A DNA stretch of 64,000 bases from Tritrichomonas musculus (lineage: Eukaryota > Parabasalia > Tritrichomonadida > Tritrichomonadidae), in the NCBI GenBank assembly GCA_039105265.1, contig JAPFFF010000008.1, positions 3,162,001 to 3,226,000 on the forward strand, in the 5' to 3' direction. Positions 48,401 through 55,772 of the stretch are shown here, one piece after another. A model generated the notes under the pieces. The model ran no database searches, was not told where the DNA came from, and saw only the letters and a program-made list of their open reading frames with translations. Within the stretch, counting starts at the first letter, position 1; every line of letters starts with the position of its first letter. Both the position numbers and the translations under genes were made by a program.

Positions 48401-49156
48401 GATCAATCGTCAACAAGTAAGAACACAAGTAACTATAATTACACTTACTTTAATATATACAATTACATAAATAATTATATGAAGAAATATTTCACCAAAA
48501 AATTTACAAAAACGGTTTCTCAGAAAAAGTTGTATAAAAAATTGGCAAAAAGAAAAATAAGAAGGAACTTTTTGGCTGTTCGTTCTCAACTTCCTGCTTT
48601 AATTGAAAGAAGCGAAATTATTAAAGTCGAGGCTGCTGAATTCTCTCCTATTATGTGCGCTTATCAGCATTTGTCTGATTTTACCGTTAAAATGAAAAAA
48701 CTAGTCGGAATTAGAGAAATGATTGAAATTCAAAAGTTGCTTATTTCGGAATTAACAGAGAATAAAACTGATAATTTTGAAATGATCATTGATGTTTTCA
48801 TATTATCAAATAAAAATGAAGCGAAAAAGAGAAAATTATCTGATGGAGATGATGATGAGTTTGACGAAGAAGAGGAGGAAGAAGAAGAAAGTGAAGAAGA
48901 AGATAGAGATCAAATAATTGATGACATTTTCAAAGAACCTGAACAAAAAATTAGGAAAAATAGAAAAGATTTTGAGAAAATTGTACCAAGCAAAATGATG
49001 GGAATTTTGAAATTGTTTTTAGATACTCTTGAAAGTGGAGTCAAGTTGCATGGTAAATGGATAATTAATAATCTTCAATTCGTTCCTCTTCAATATCAAT
49101 TTGAATTCCAAATTAGACGTTATAAAACAAAATTCAATCAAATACTATCAAAATAA
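42461..49156 (+). CDS. DOCK-family guanine nucleotide exchange factor
   Basis: A 2,231-residue protein. A DHR-1 (C2-like) domain starts near residue 310: HQLSIHLHQLKMPALSSARN, then CYHEKSPKFDDYFLIDLPYP and a LIFQIYHVHVKATES segment. A long helical middle follows. The C-terminal 750 residues resemble DHR-2, the exchange domain for Rac/Cdc42: FFRVMFCGKIFESDNGRAFI near 1650, IGYIKVDKVTEVNFDERAPA near 1896, and RNFLAVRSQLPALIERSEII near 2045. DOCK proteins drive actin remodelling and amoeboid shape change, which fits a trichomonad that flattens on host cells. DHR-2 is split by an Asn/Gln/Thr/Glu-rich insert (about residues 1708-1890, with 19-residue repeats) and a Ser/Asn/Tyr-rich insert (about 1930-2010). 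Codon usage in the middle third (44.4-48.4 kb) is less A/T-biased than at either end. Confidence 0.83.
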   Translation: MNSLVDDLIRDDVNQALEENKYPWIKPIVELVESTQNPFLSPDFFSSSSPKDFLNDSASAFYLSSGYEMKVTFDEADYLKLFSCQFTDIAFSTEIADRMRTLRKTHRIYLTFKLNSIESPFSFIEPMICTAFLYDRMSKCVISDLWNFVPEKCQSFFKGPQYTFDKSNTASFLIDPSIVTKSNGTFIILFSHPLTVDNGINTVLKYYQNPSSISTVSATKPVNIAFAKNPNAFSTFCWSYVNLSSENINNLEFPAPFLIDHSMSEGEISELISEAQSKHLKQVPFSISMDVIPTITPLILRQVSDIKIMPYLTPIHQLSIHLHQLKMPALSSARNIMIRVSFVSTEDNLPLFVIRSKYNSNKLVEYEYSRVCYHEKSPKFDDYFLIDLPYPLKPTSALIFQIYHVHVKATESKSMTEIGKAVLPLFQSTNINKDNPKDKRKNKDKQKVDDSENSEKNEKSETNEKPEEEKEKKLSKRQIRIQNKNKKNNPETIGSDANAESDGLVFIPDDTHTLSVSSDKTSKLIVSTYLRSNIISNDKKYNKFTQMISDCNANALDSELIKSISPVTLTENLMLILDRIIKMYEKSPFFNFEPILSILNAVLPYLKAHQLNRYLLLYVFYFAFRDTSKTNVQINHQLNDKQINSDSALVERDLSNHQPLANEGKETNSLIDLEQVGFNKKPPKSETLIDFGDDSLFKNVHYNSSKNRRPSLILQSLYKESDSTPIHIKMLKGVIQLIKEKETEAINLLHPVEPFINGFLIKSLAVSKDRYLTDDFIEFVDLYTKYAAKSDCINETATSFGKFVDLLFDIGLPTAASVANSAFIRNCPLKNILTYVSIAYRPEYFLYSVRSIENFVDVFCKLVTLSFSGDNCSVMQPFFNTINQLCLIYDDSLKDEVASKLLNCLTTIIPSKIPVSAQISDGVKFIIFILTYCNETSMKSIIAKQKLPTFMSLIHYLLNKSTEMPVTQRRHKIRLASLANSEGVITIQGNSSSKSPLFATTTTTTTNASSISSTNPTIHPTEAQNSVPPNISLIKTCSSLEASKNLTLESGGSSSIKQKNYFESVKVKRPKQTAQALLGSNTKIQRAKDDSNISFNEGKTSSNNSINIGINESFNTFESSIIAPDGKCRIDIDCNKNTQIALFRFITVFLGVSDLNGGAYLLQFAYHALQLRNMPKPFILQSYHLLNQVILMFSPGIIDIYNPCMTKVIYTLFKMTIISSNYHKHIASIIVAMFNRDFQTYKNNNRSFAICTRAISMIHYSQLTLERFIQFMKLLRDSSLANQNQNSNSKSSRNSLTMKKTKISGSSQNTVIDGLREFYEIFEKLRSISVNLGNPKLTPSQKAKHLIQRFYAFKYSPDAQFIALEDLKRHQVENDNNLEAMNITILQAALIYEYLVKLNRMPNFFYSKFGGKHKYHLISHVSSVEAILLTKSQNNKSISPSSSSSSVLPTTTMYLIGSTSLCPSEIMNDIPKIPSFCDSETFSEAGFVSLLYKCLNEAENIGRTIISNFILDFIWPIYDARCLYGQMGNLFDLYEKIFNKRLLKARSDIRPKVGQSTQQQQVQLTLTHNSNLPASAPVTPSGDRCPLEGPSNDKRNSNRNSRITKNRRSTRNKKSSDLNEGEIGGYFNKDSAYDEEFDNVAVGSFEDSENHNTFFRVMFCGKIFESDNGRAFIYRAEPGTTCSQFASQLNKYYEFLMGKNKITIINGEFDKEKQTNNDEETNQETQPDSTASTNENNSQETSNTANNDTQNKTDNNQENQTKTNIKDAQNKLNNNQENQTKTNIKDAQNKLNNNQENQTKTNIKDAQNKLNNNQENQTKTSTKDTQNIVSESEGSSECNTNSETAVINESATEASNEDSSNNESSKNTESTDKEDKKESIIDDIKADSVWKMDDNIGYIKVDKVTEVNFDERAPAYQHQVFYVDECVYSKSYNFSDDLFFNSSHNDTNSANFSNIYSFFNTYNSFNSYSNNTPYVNIDSFDQSSTSKNTSNYNYTYFNIYNYINNYMKKYFTKKFTKTVSQKKLYKKLAKRKIRRNFLAVRSQLPALIERSEIIKVEAAEFSPIMCAYQHLSDFTVKMKKLVGIREMIEIQKLLISELTENKTDNFEMIIDVFILSNKNEAKKRKLSDGDDDEFDEEEEEEEESEEEDRDQIIDDIFKEPEQKIRKNRKDFEKIVPSKMMGILKLFLDTLESGVKLHGKWIINNLQFVPLQYQFEFQIRRYKTKFNQILSK
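47722..47939 (+). repeat. 57-base coding tandem repeat in the DOCK insert
   Basis: Four nearly identical units begin CAACAATCAAGAAAACCAAA at 47722, 47779, 47836 and 47893. Each encodes a 19-residue unit (NNQENQTKTNIKDAQNKL plus one). The copies differ at only a few bases, so the expansion is recent. Confidence 0.9.
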
Positions 49157-49595
49157 TTTTATTTGATTTGTTTACTCCATATGTAAAATAATATTATTAC
49201 TGTCATTTTGAAAATTCTTATTTTGATTTTTTTTTTTTAATTAGAATACAATATATATATATATATTTTTTTTTTAAGAATCATGAATGATATAAATGCA
49301 AAGAAGAAGAAGAAGAAAAATATAATATCTAATAACAGACAAAGTGTTGATTTTTAGGCTTTATTTTTTGAATGAATTGAAATTTGTATCCCATTTTTTT
49401 TTTGACATAATAAATATATAACAGGGCAACCGATTTGAGGACAACAAATTTAAATATAACCAATCTGAGGATCACCAATATGAATGTAATTAATCTAAGG
49501 ACAAACAATCTGAAAAATGACTATCTGAGTATAACAAATCTGAGCTTCTTTAGCATATTATATAAAAATAATTAATAGTTTTTGATAAATAATAA
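49157..49595. other. Convergent intergenic region with a 15-base repeat array
   Basis: Between the DOCK and LSM4 3' ends there is an (AT)n run near 49251-49266, poly(T) runs, a (GAA)n-like stretch near 49302, and the array at 49430-49576 described separately. Confidence 0.5.
49430..49576 (+). repeat. 15-base tandem array reading as pentapeptide-like repeats
   Basis: Eight consecutive 15-base units with consensus near AACCAATCTGAGGAC. In the frame ACC-AAT-CTG they read TDLRT TNLNI TNLRI TNMNV, then further N-L units, the x-N-L-x-x pattern of pentapeptide-repeat proteins, without a stop until 49576. There is no ATG at the start and no upstream gene, so it is more likely a remnant or a chance minisatellite than a gene. 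Confidence 0.6.
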
Positions 49596-50015
49596 TTATT
49601 TATTATTAGATGGAGTATATACAAAATTATTATTTTGGGAACCTCCACCTCTTCCACGATTTCTTTGATAGCCACCACGGCCTCCATAATTTCTATTATT
49701 AGTATTGTTCTGTCCTCTTTGTTTATGAAATTGGCCACTTGTAAATAAAGGACGATTAACATCTTCTCTTTTCTTCTTAACAACATCAGTGATATTGGAA
49801 GGAAGAGAAATAAATTGAATTGAACTTCCTCTAATCATCGCGCGATCAAGTGTGATTTCCTCTTGGGATCGATTTTTTTGTAATGTAACACTGGTCAAAG
49901 TAAAATTCATCATAAAGTCGCAACCATCTAAAATTCCATTATAAAAGTCGCCATTTCGTAGTCGAACATTGACAAACTGGTTTTTGCATTGATTTACAAA
50001 ATCTGTTGGTAACAT
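49596..50015 (-). CDS. LSM4: LSM4, U6 snRNA/mRNA-decay Sm-like protein
   Basis: A 139-residue protein that starts MLPTDFVNQCKNQFVNVRLR. The Sm fold occupies residues 1-77: Sm1 (VNVRLRNGDFYNGILDGCDFMMNFTL) and Sm2 with IRGSSIQFISLP, the IRGS signature of LSM4. The tail is rich in Gly, Arg and Asn (GGRGGYQRNRGRGGG), as in other LSM4 proteins, where it supports P-body assembly. LSM4 is part of the Lsm1-7 (mRNA decay) and Lsm2-8 (U6) rings. It is divergently arranged with the BTB-like gene over a 106-base gap, which probably holds both promoters. Confidence 0.93.
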   Translation of the reverse strand: MLPTDFVNQCKNQFVNVRLRNGDFYNGILDGCDFMMNFTLTSVTLQKNRSQEEITLDRAMIRGSSIQFISLPSNITDVVKKKREDVNRPLFTSGQFHKQRGQNNTNNRNYGGRGGYQRNRGRGGGSQNNNFVYTPSNNK

Positions 50016-50121
50016 TTAGAGTATCAAAATTTTGATAAATTTTTAACAGAAAAAAGTGGAAAAATTTTAAAAACTTTTTCCCAATTTTTATAAATTTAAA
50101 TTACAGCTAAATCCTTTATCA

Positions 50122-51330
50122 ATGCTAAACGAAGATGAAATTTCTTTATATTTTTCACAACTTCCACGTGATCTTAAGTTACATGTAAACGAAACAGATT
50201 ATTTTGTAAATAAAGATTCTGTATCTGTTTTATCCGGAAAAATTCGATCGAAATTACAAGAAAATTCTTCAGCAAATCAATTAAATTTCGATTATTCTGA
50301 TCCAAAAAATATTTTTCCACTAGTGATTAATTTTTTACAAGGACAACAAATCATCATAAATCCTCAAAACGTTTTTTATTTGCAAAATGCAGCCGAAGAA
50401 TTTGAAATACCTTCTTTACAAAATACTTTAAAAGAAGAATTGCAGAGAGAAACATGCAAAGATAATATAATTCAAAAAATAATTCATTGTAATGAAAAAC
50501 CTGATATGCTATTTGATTACATCCAAGATTCTATTAATAATGATGACATTTTTGATCTACCTCGAGAAATTCTGGTTGAGCTCATTCATAGTCCAAAATC
50601 TCGTTTTACTTCAGATTCTTCGCGCTACTCATTTGCATTAACATGCTGCAAAAAATTTCCTGATCATATAAATGAATTTTTAACTAGCGAAGATATTTCA
50701 AAAATTCCAATTGATGTGATCTCACAAATAGTATCTGATCCCGAATATCAAAAAATTAAAGAGAAGCTACCAAATTCAGAACTATCGCTTCGTATCCTGG
50801 AAATTAAAGCATCAAGTAAGACTCAAATTAACGAAGTCTCACTTTTCATAGAAAACCAAAATGATGAAATGAGCTATCTTCAAGCTGAAAATGATAGAAT
50901 TTCTTTGGAAATAGAAAAATTAAAAAATATGATTGTTCAAAATTCCAATGAATTAGTTGAAATGAAAGTCAAAATAGAAGATATAAAATTAGGAGAAATA
51001 GCTGACATGATGCAGTCCATAGAATCAGCCAAAGCAAATGAAGAAACATTAAATAGTTATGGAACTGTTTTAGATCAAATGGATATGATTGATAGTAAGA
51101 TATCTTATTATATTAATAAGATGCAAGCAACAATATTTGTATACCATGAAAGTAGAACTCAGGCTAAGAAATTACTGGACAAAATGAAGGCTTCACTTGA
51201 AAAGATTCATGGAAAATGTGCTAAACTTAAGAAAAATGATAATGAAATTGATGGTATGATCGAAAAATTGACAAAAATCACTCAAGGGATTCAAAAAATT
51301 ATTGTTGATAATTTTATAAATAGTTCTTAA
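50122..51330 (+). CDS. BTB/POZ-like protein with C-terminal coiled coil
   Basis: A 402-residue protein. Residues about 10-110 resemble the divergent BTB domains of trichomonads: LKLHVNETDYFVNKDSVSVL, then SGKIRSKLQE and IFPLVINFLQGQQIIINPQN followed by VFYLQNAAEEFEIPSLQ (the FLQG ... NVF-L--AA--- pattern of the BTB helices). A helical BACK-like region follows (about 115-225). A coiled coil covers about 245-395 (ENQNDEMSYLQAENDRISLE, MKASLEKIHGKCAKLKKNDN). It may be a CUL3 adaptor or an oligomeric scaffold; no Kelch repeats are present. The start follows a short leader shared with the divergent LSM4 promoter. Confidence 0.65.
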   Translation: MLNEDEISLYFSQLPRDLKLHVNETDYFVNKDSVSVLSGKIRSKLQENSSANQLNFDYSDPKNIFPLVINFLQGQQIIINPQNVFYLQNAAEEFEIPSLQNTLKEELQRETCKDNIIQKIIHCNEKPDMLFDYIQDSINNDDIFDLPREILVELIHSPKSRFTSDSSRYSFALTCCKKFPDHINEFLTSEDISKIPIDVISQIVSDPEYQKIKEKLPNSELSLRILEIKASSKTQINEVSLFIENQNDEMSYLQAENDRISLEIEKLKNMIVQNSNELVEMKVKIEDIKLGEIADMMQSIESAKANEETLNSYGTVLDQMDMIDSKISYYINKMQATIFVYHESRTQAKKLLDKMKASLEKIHGKCAKLKKNDNEIDGMIEKLTKITQGIQKIIVDNFINSS

Positions 51331-51607
51331 TGTTTTAATATTATCCTTTTTTTTGGGAATTCAATTTTTTTTAATTCCACATTTGTACACATTAATCACA
51401 TATTTTCATTACCCAAGTCATCTTAATTTTTATGCCCTAGCTCTCCTCTTATGAAACAGAGTTATAAAAGATGATAGACTTAGAAATATGCACTTTTCCG
51501 AGATTTTGTTCTCAATTTTTTTGAATAAAAAATAATCGTCGTGGTTGTACTTTTTTTCGAGCATTTTTTTTCTGTGAATGGAAGAAGACACCGCATATTC
51601 GTTATAG
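51331..51607. other. Intergenic DNA downstream of the BTB-like gene
   Basis: Nothing identifiable except slightly GC-richer patches near 51430-51480 and 51590-51610 that belong to no open frame of useful length. Confidence 0.35.
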
Positions 51608-51927
51608 TTGACCACGCTATTTTATCGTTCGGACTACGTAAATACAGATCGATTTCCAAAGAAACTAGATATATTTTTAAAAGATCATCCATATTATAAA
51701 TGGACTATACCTAAATTATTAGTTTTTTTAAACGAATTACGAGATTTTACCGTTTCAAAAAAGAAAAACAAATAAAAGAGTATGTTGATTCCAAAATTAA
51801 AAGGATTGAAGATAGAGATGGATTTTACATTCAAAACCAAGAAGTTTCTGTCATTCAGTTAGTCGAAAAGGGTATAATCTATTTCAAAGAGTTAAAACAA
51901 CAGAATAACAAACAAGATAATAAATAA
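51608..51927 (+). pseudogene. Decayed host gene fragment with one frameshift
   Basis: Two adjoining frames look coding in composition. The first reads DRFPKKLDIFLKDHPYYKWT and PKLLVFLNELRDF and ends near 51775. The second, one frame over, reads KEYVDSKIKRIEDRDGFYIQ and ends at 51927 after VSVIQLVEKGIIYFKELKQQ. The switch falls at an A-rich run near 51755-51775. I do not recognise the protein; no upstream start is visible. It is probably a relic. Confidence 0.35.
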
Positions 51928-52602
51928 ATTTTTTATTTTTTATTAATTTTATTTATTTTTCTTTTTATAATTTCAATTATTATTTTGAATACATTTTAAT
52001 CGTCATGGTCTCACGTTTAAAAATTATAAAAACAAATCTTGGTTCAGCTTTACCAGAACTATATGCAATGGTAACTATATGCCATGTTGATGATACATTA
52101 TTGCAACGGTAACTCACAACAATCATTTTTTTTCCTCAATCAAAAATAATACATATCAGAATAGAATTTACAGAGAATACAATGCGCAGGACATATAAAT
52201 TTAATCAAAGACTTCTGATTTAATAAATAGCTGATATTAATTTAATGCTGGTGCCAGAAATCAGATGGTGATATCCTTTTAATATAAATTATTAGTAATT
52301 TGCATAGCATATACCTACAAATATGATTCTCTCATGTAATTAAGTATGTTATTCGTTTATTTTTTTTAATAAAACAAAATCCATAATGCATTTTATTTCT
52401 TTTTATTCTCTTTATTTTACGCTTTTAACTTTTTGAAAGGTTTTTCTCGGGAAAGTGCAAGTAAATTTGATAGACAAACTTTTTCAGAATAAAATCTCGG
52501 AAAAGTGCAAGTAAAAATGTCTATCTAAAAGATGATATTTGAAAAATATTGAATGAAAAAAATTTTGCACGTTTAGGAATTCTATGATTGAATTATAAAA
52601 AA
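51928..52602. other. Intergenic DNA with repeated promoter-like boxes
   Basis: A 35-codon frame at 52005-52112 (MVSRLKIIKTNLGSALPELY) has no other support. Two similar segments containing CGG(G)AAAAGTGCAAGTAAA (about 52450 and 52499) and ACTTTTTGAA/ACTTTTTCAG boxes (52429, 52478) form an imperfect direct repeat of about 50 bases, 100-170 bases before the next gene. Confidence 0.4.
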
Positions 52603-53760
52603 ATGGAAGAAGAATTATATACAAAGCGCTTTCATAATCTAGAAACTGCAGTGAAGAGATCTCTTAAGCAGATGCAGACAGATGGACTCGCTCGACAATT
52701 AGAAATGCATAAAACATCTAGCGTATTTGCATCAAAAAGACTTCTTGAAGTTTTAAGCGATAATATTGAAGCAAGTCGAGAAAAATTCATTCAGGAGTTA
52801 TTACATGAAATAGATAATTCGGTATTTGAACGAGATAAAGTTGAATTAAAAGTTCAAAAAGTCAAAGGGCAAATTATTTCAAACTCAAAGGCTGTAAAAG
52901 AAGAGAACAAAAAATTAAAGCAATTAAGTCAATCTCTTTCTTCGCAAATCGTACAATTACAACAAAAACAAGCACACCGTGAATCAAGATTCGAAACAGC
53001 CCTCTCAATTCGAGATGCTGAAATTCAAAAAGCTAATAATATTTTCACAAAAACAAAATCATCATTAAATTCTTTAAATTCTGATTTATCCAATCTTCGT
53101 ATTTTAGTTTCTACGTTTTCTTCTAATTCACAAAGGACACTTAGATCATCATGCAATAAAATCAAAATAGAAGCTCAAAGGCATTTAACAGAGTCAAACG
53201 AAGAACAGGAAGCCAAAAGCTCAGAAATTATGTCAACAAAGAAAAACCAACTTAATGCATTGAAAAAGAAAAATGCAACTCTTCAGAATTCATATAATTC
53301 AATCACTTCTTATCTTAATGAAATCGCTGCATCATCATCCATTCCAGATAAAGTCACAGATTCTCAGAGCCTCGGCACAGTTTTTGCTAAAATTTTAGAA
53401 AACAAATCAGATGAAGCTGTTAAGCTCCATTTGAAGGAATCGAATGTAAACATAGATGGAATTATTCAAGATCGAGAAAATTATGTCCTTTCTATTACTA
53501 AATATGTAAATGAAGAATTAAAGAAAAAAGAAATTGAACTTGATGCTATTATTAAGCAAGCTCGCAATAAACGCCATGAATTAAAGAAAAGACTATTTGA
53601 AGCTCAAGAAAGAATTAAAAGCCTTTCTGGAACAGAAATCAGAGGAGAGGATGAATCAATGAGGGATGTTGAACAATCGGAAATAAAACTACAATCTGAA
53701 AAACAAAAACTTGATATGGCAATGAGCCAACTCGGTTTAATTCCTGAAACGAAGAAGTGA
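52603..53760 (+). CDS. Coiled-coil protein, unassigned
   Basis: A 385-residue protein from the first ATG (MEEELYTKRFHNLETAVKRS); an extension upstream would need a non-ATG start. It is helical almost throughout. Coiled coils are likely at about 60-150 (KVELKVQKVKGQIISNSKAV), 180-240 and 295-345 (YVNEELKKKEIELDAIIKQA). No motor, kinase or membrane segment is seen. Proteins of this kind in flagellates are often cytoskeletal or axonemal, but nothing here proves it. The upstream region has a duplicated box with ACTTTTT. Confidence 0.65.
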   Translation: MEEELYTKRFHNLETAVKRSLKQMQTDGLARQLEMHKTSSVFASKRLLEVLSDNIEASREKFIQELLHEIDNSVFERDKVELKVQKVKGQIISNSKAVKEENKKLKQLSQSLSSQIVQLQQKQAHRESRFETALSIRDAEIQKANNIFTKTKSSLNSLNSDLSNLRILVSTFSSNSQRTLRSSCNKIKIEAQRHLTESNEEQEAKSSEIMSTKKNQLNALKKKNATLQNSYNSITSYLNEIAASSSIPDKVTDSQSLGTVFAKILENKSDEAVKLHLKESNVNIDGIIQDRENYVLSITKYVNEELKKKEIELDAIIKQARNKRHELKKRLFEAQERIKSLSGTEIRGEDESMRDVEQSEIKLQSEKQKLDMAMSQLGLIPETKK

Positions 53761-54258
53761 AAGATGAGAACCTTTATTGTTTAATTTCGTTTTTATTGTA
53801 AAAAATATTAGATATTAATTCGGAATTTATATTTTTTTACTTTTGTTGATTTGATGTAAAGCATTGAAAATCATTTGAAACAATTTGCATCAAAATCCAC
53901 AAAATTCATTATTTCGTTATGAATCTTTATAATATATACACTGAATTGGTTAAAAATATTAAAATATTTTTTTGTTTTGTTTAAAAAATAAGCCTGATTC
54001 AAGAAAATTAAAAAATAAATTTAATTAATAAACGTCATTTGCTCAAATTTTGTGATTGAATTTCATCATGATGAAAAATTTTCAACTTTCTGGCCAAAGA
54101 GAACATCATTACATAAAAGAAAAAGTATTTTTAAATAAGATACTACATTACCATTTATTTATTGATAAATGCTCTTCTGATAGAGAAGTTTTTTCGTTTT
54201 TTCATAAATTGTTGATATTGAATAGATGGTTCTCAAATTTTTAACATAAGAATTTATA
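53761..54258. other. Intergenic A/T-rich DNA
   Basis: No gene, RNA or repeat is seen. An ATG-less short frame near 54056 was judged spurious. Confidence 0.4.
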
Positions 54259-55413
54259 ATGGCATCAAACGAGAACCAAAAGAATTTTTTGGTTTCAAGT
54301 GGATGTCAAACTAATGACAAACCATTTCAAACACATTTTGACAACGAAAATGTCTCGCCTTGGCTTAATACAGATAATCATGATTCGGGCACTGTTTTGC
54401 ATGTTCCAGCCCGCTCGATACCTGTACGCTCGGTTTCTACATACTCTTTTCGCGAATCAAACAAAGAATCGCAAATTAATCGAGCTTCGCCATTTCCATC
54501 GCTCCCTTCTCGAAGGGAAGTCCTTGATGTCAAATCACAAGTTGAACAAGAAATTTTACGTCTTCGAGCTGATTTATCTTCTCTTCAGCATGAACGCGCC
54601 TCTTTCAATAGAAGCTCAAATGTAAGCTTATTAACGACTTCAGACGCCAGCACCAATAAAGAATTAGGAATACATGAATACAGAGGATTAGTAATTTCAG
54701 ATAATTCCGTAAACTCAATAATTGAGGAAAATAGAGCCAAAAAAGAAAAATCCGAAAAAACCCGCTCTTTGAGCGAATTCCAACTTTTTAGAACTCCAAT
54801 AGAATTTCCATATTACAAAAATGCTATAAATGCTCAAAAAAAGAACATCGTTCCTCTATTTGCTGCTCAATTTCTCCAAAAGCAAAAAATCAAAGAACAT
54901 CAGGAAGAATTAACAAGAGAATACGTCAAAGTTAAAGATGCATGGAAAAGACCAAATGAATTAATTGATGAATATAGCTCAAGAGTTGATATTAAATCTG
55001 AAAACTGGCCTCCTGAGTTCAATATGGATATTCCAAAAATTGACGATGCTGCCCGATTGAAATGGTGCGCTCCAGACAGTGAAATGATACTTTGCCAGGA
55101 GCAAAAAGAAGCTAATTGCTTTTATGATATGAATGGACTTGTTGAATCACCAGTCGCTTCGCATAATGAATATAAAGCTAGACTTTCGTGGACGGAAGAA
55201 GAGAAGAATATTTTTATTGAAAAATATCGTCAATATCCCAAAGATTTCAGAAAAATTACGGCAGCTTTACCAGAAAAAACTCACAAAGATGTTATTGAAT
55301 ATTACTACTTGAAGCGATATGAATTTAATCTTAAACAAAGCGAAGCAGCTGCAAAGAAACGTGGAGGAAAGAAGAAAGTTATTTCAGAAGGAAGCGCAAA
55401 AAAAAATTATTGA
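54259..55413 (+). CDS. SANT-domain corepressor-like protein (SNT1/NCoR type)
   Basis: A 384-residue protein. A SANT domain lies at about 310-362: SWTEEEKNIFIEKYRQYPKD, then ITAALPEKTHKDVIEYYYLK, with the YYLK ending typical of NCoR/SMRT and yeast Snt1 SANT domains rather than of DNA-binding Myb repeats. Upstream, PLFAAQFLQKQKIKEHQEEL and VKVKDAWKRPNELIDEYS are helical and could correspond to the deacetylase-activating region that precedes the SANT in such corepressors. The C-terminus is basic (AAAKKRGGKKKV). A role as a histone deacetylase complex subunit is inferred. The N-terminus is disordered and contains SSGCQTND. Confidence 0.7.
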   Translation: MASNENQKNFLVSSGCQTNDKPFQTHFDNENVSPWLNTDNHDSGTVLHVPARSIPVRSVSTYSFRESNKESQINRASPFPSLPSRREVLDVKSQVEQEILRLRADLSSLQHERASFNRSSNVSLLTTSDASTNKELGIHEYRGLVISDNSVNSIIEENRAKKEKSEKTRSLSEFQLFRTPIEFPYYKNAINAQKKNIVPLFAAQFLQKQKIKEHQEELTREYVKVKDAWKRPNELIDEYSSRVDIKSENWPPEFNMDIPKIDDAARLKWCAPDSEMILCQEQKEANCFYDMNGLVESPVASHNEYKARLSWTEEEKNIFIEKYRQYPKDFRKITAALPEKTHKDVIEYYYLKRYEFNLKQSEAAAKKRGGKKKVISEGSAKKNY

Positions 55414-55772
55414 TCACCGAAATTCATATTTGTAGTTTATTTGTTTTAATTATTGATTTTGAATAAAACAACATATTTTATATATTTCTAATTTTTTTTA
55501 TAACGAAATACAGAAAAAAATCAATATAATCCTTTTTTTAAAATATTAAATAATCAAATTAAAGAGAAAAATGATTAATAAAATTTGATTATCACCAATT
55601 TTCTTGTTTGATTCAATATACTTAAATTAGTTATCTTTATTAATTTCAATATAAGTTATTAGTATATTAACAATAAATAATATTTTTGAAATTTTTATAT
55701 GCATTTATTTTTTATTTTTAAAGATATTTCAATATTTAAAATTCAATCATTATTTGAAAGCATTTTGTTCAA
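55414..55772. other. Intergenic A/T-rich DNA
   Basis: Very A/T-rich. Apart from a short leader before the kinase gene I see nothing. Confidence 0.4.

Noticed and set aside
54056-54244. 62-codon frame upstream of the SANT gene
   Set aside because: Non-ATG start and no recognisable features.
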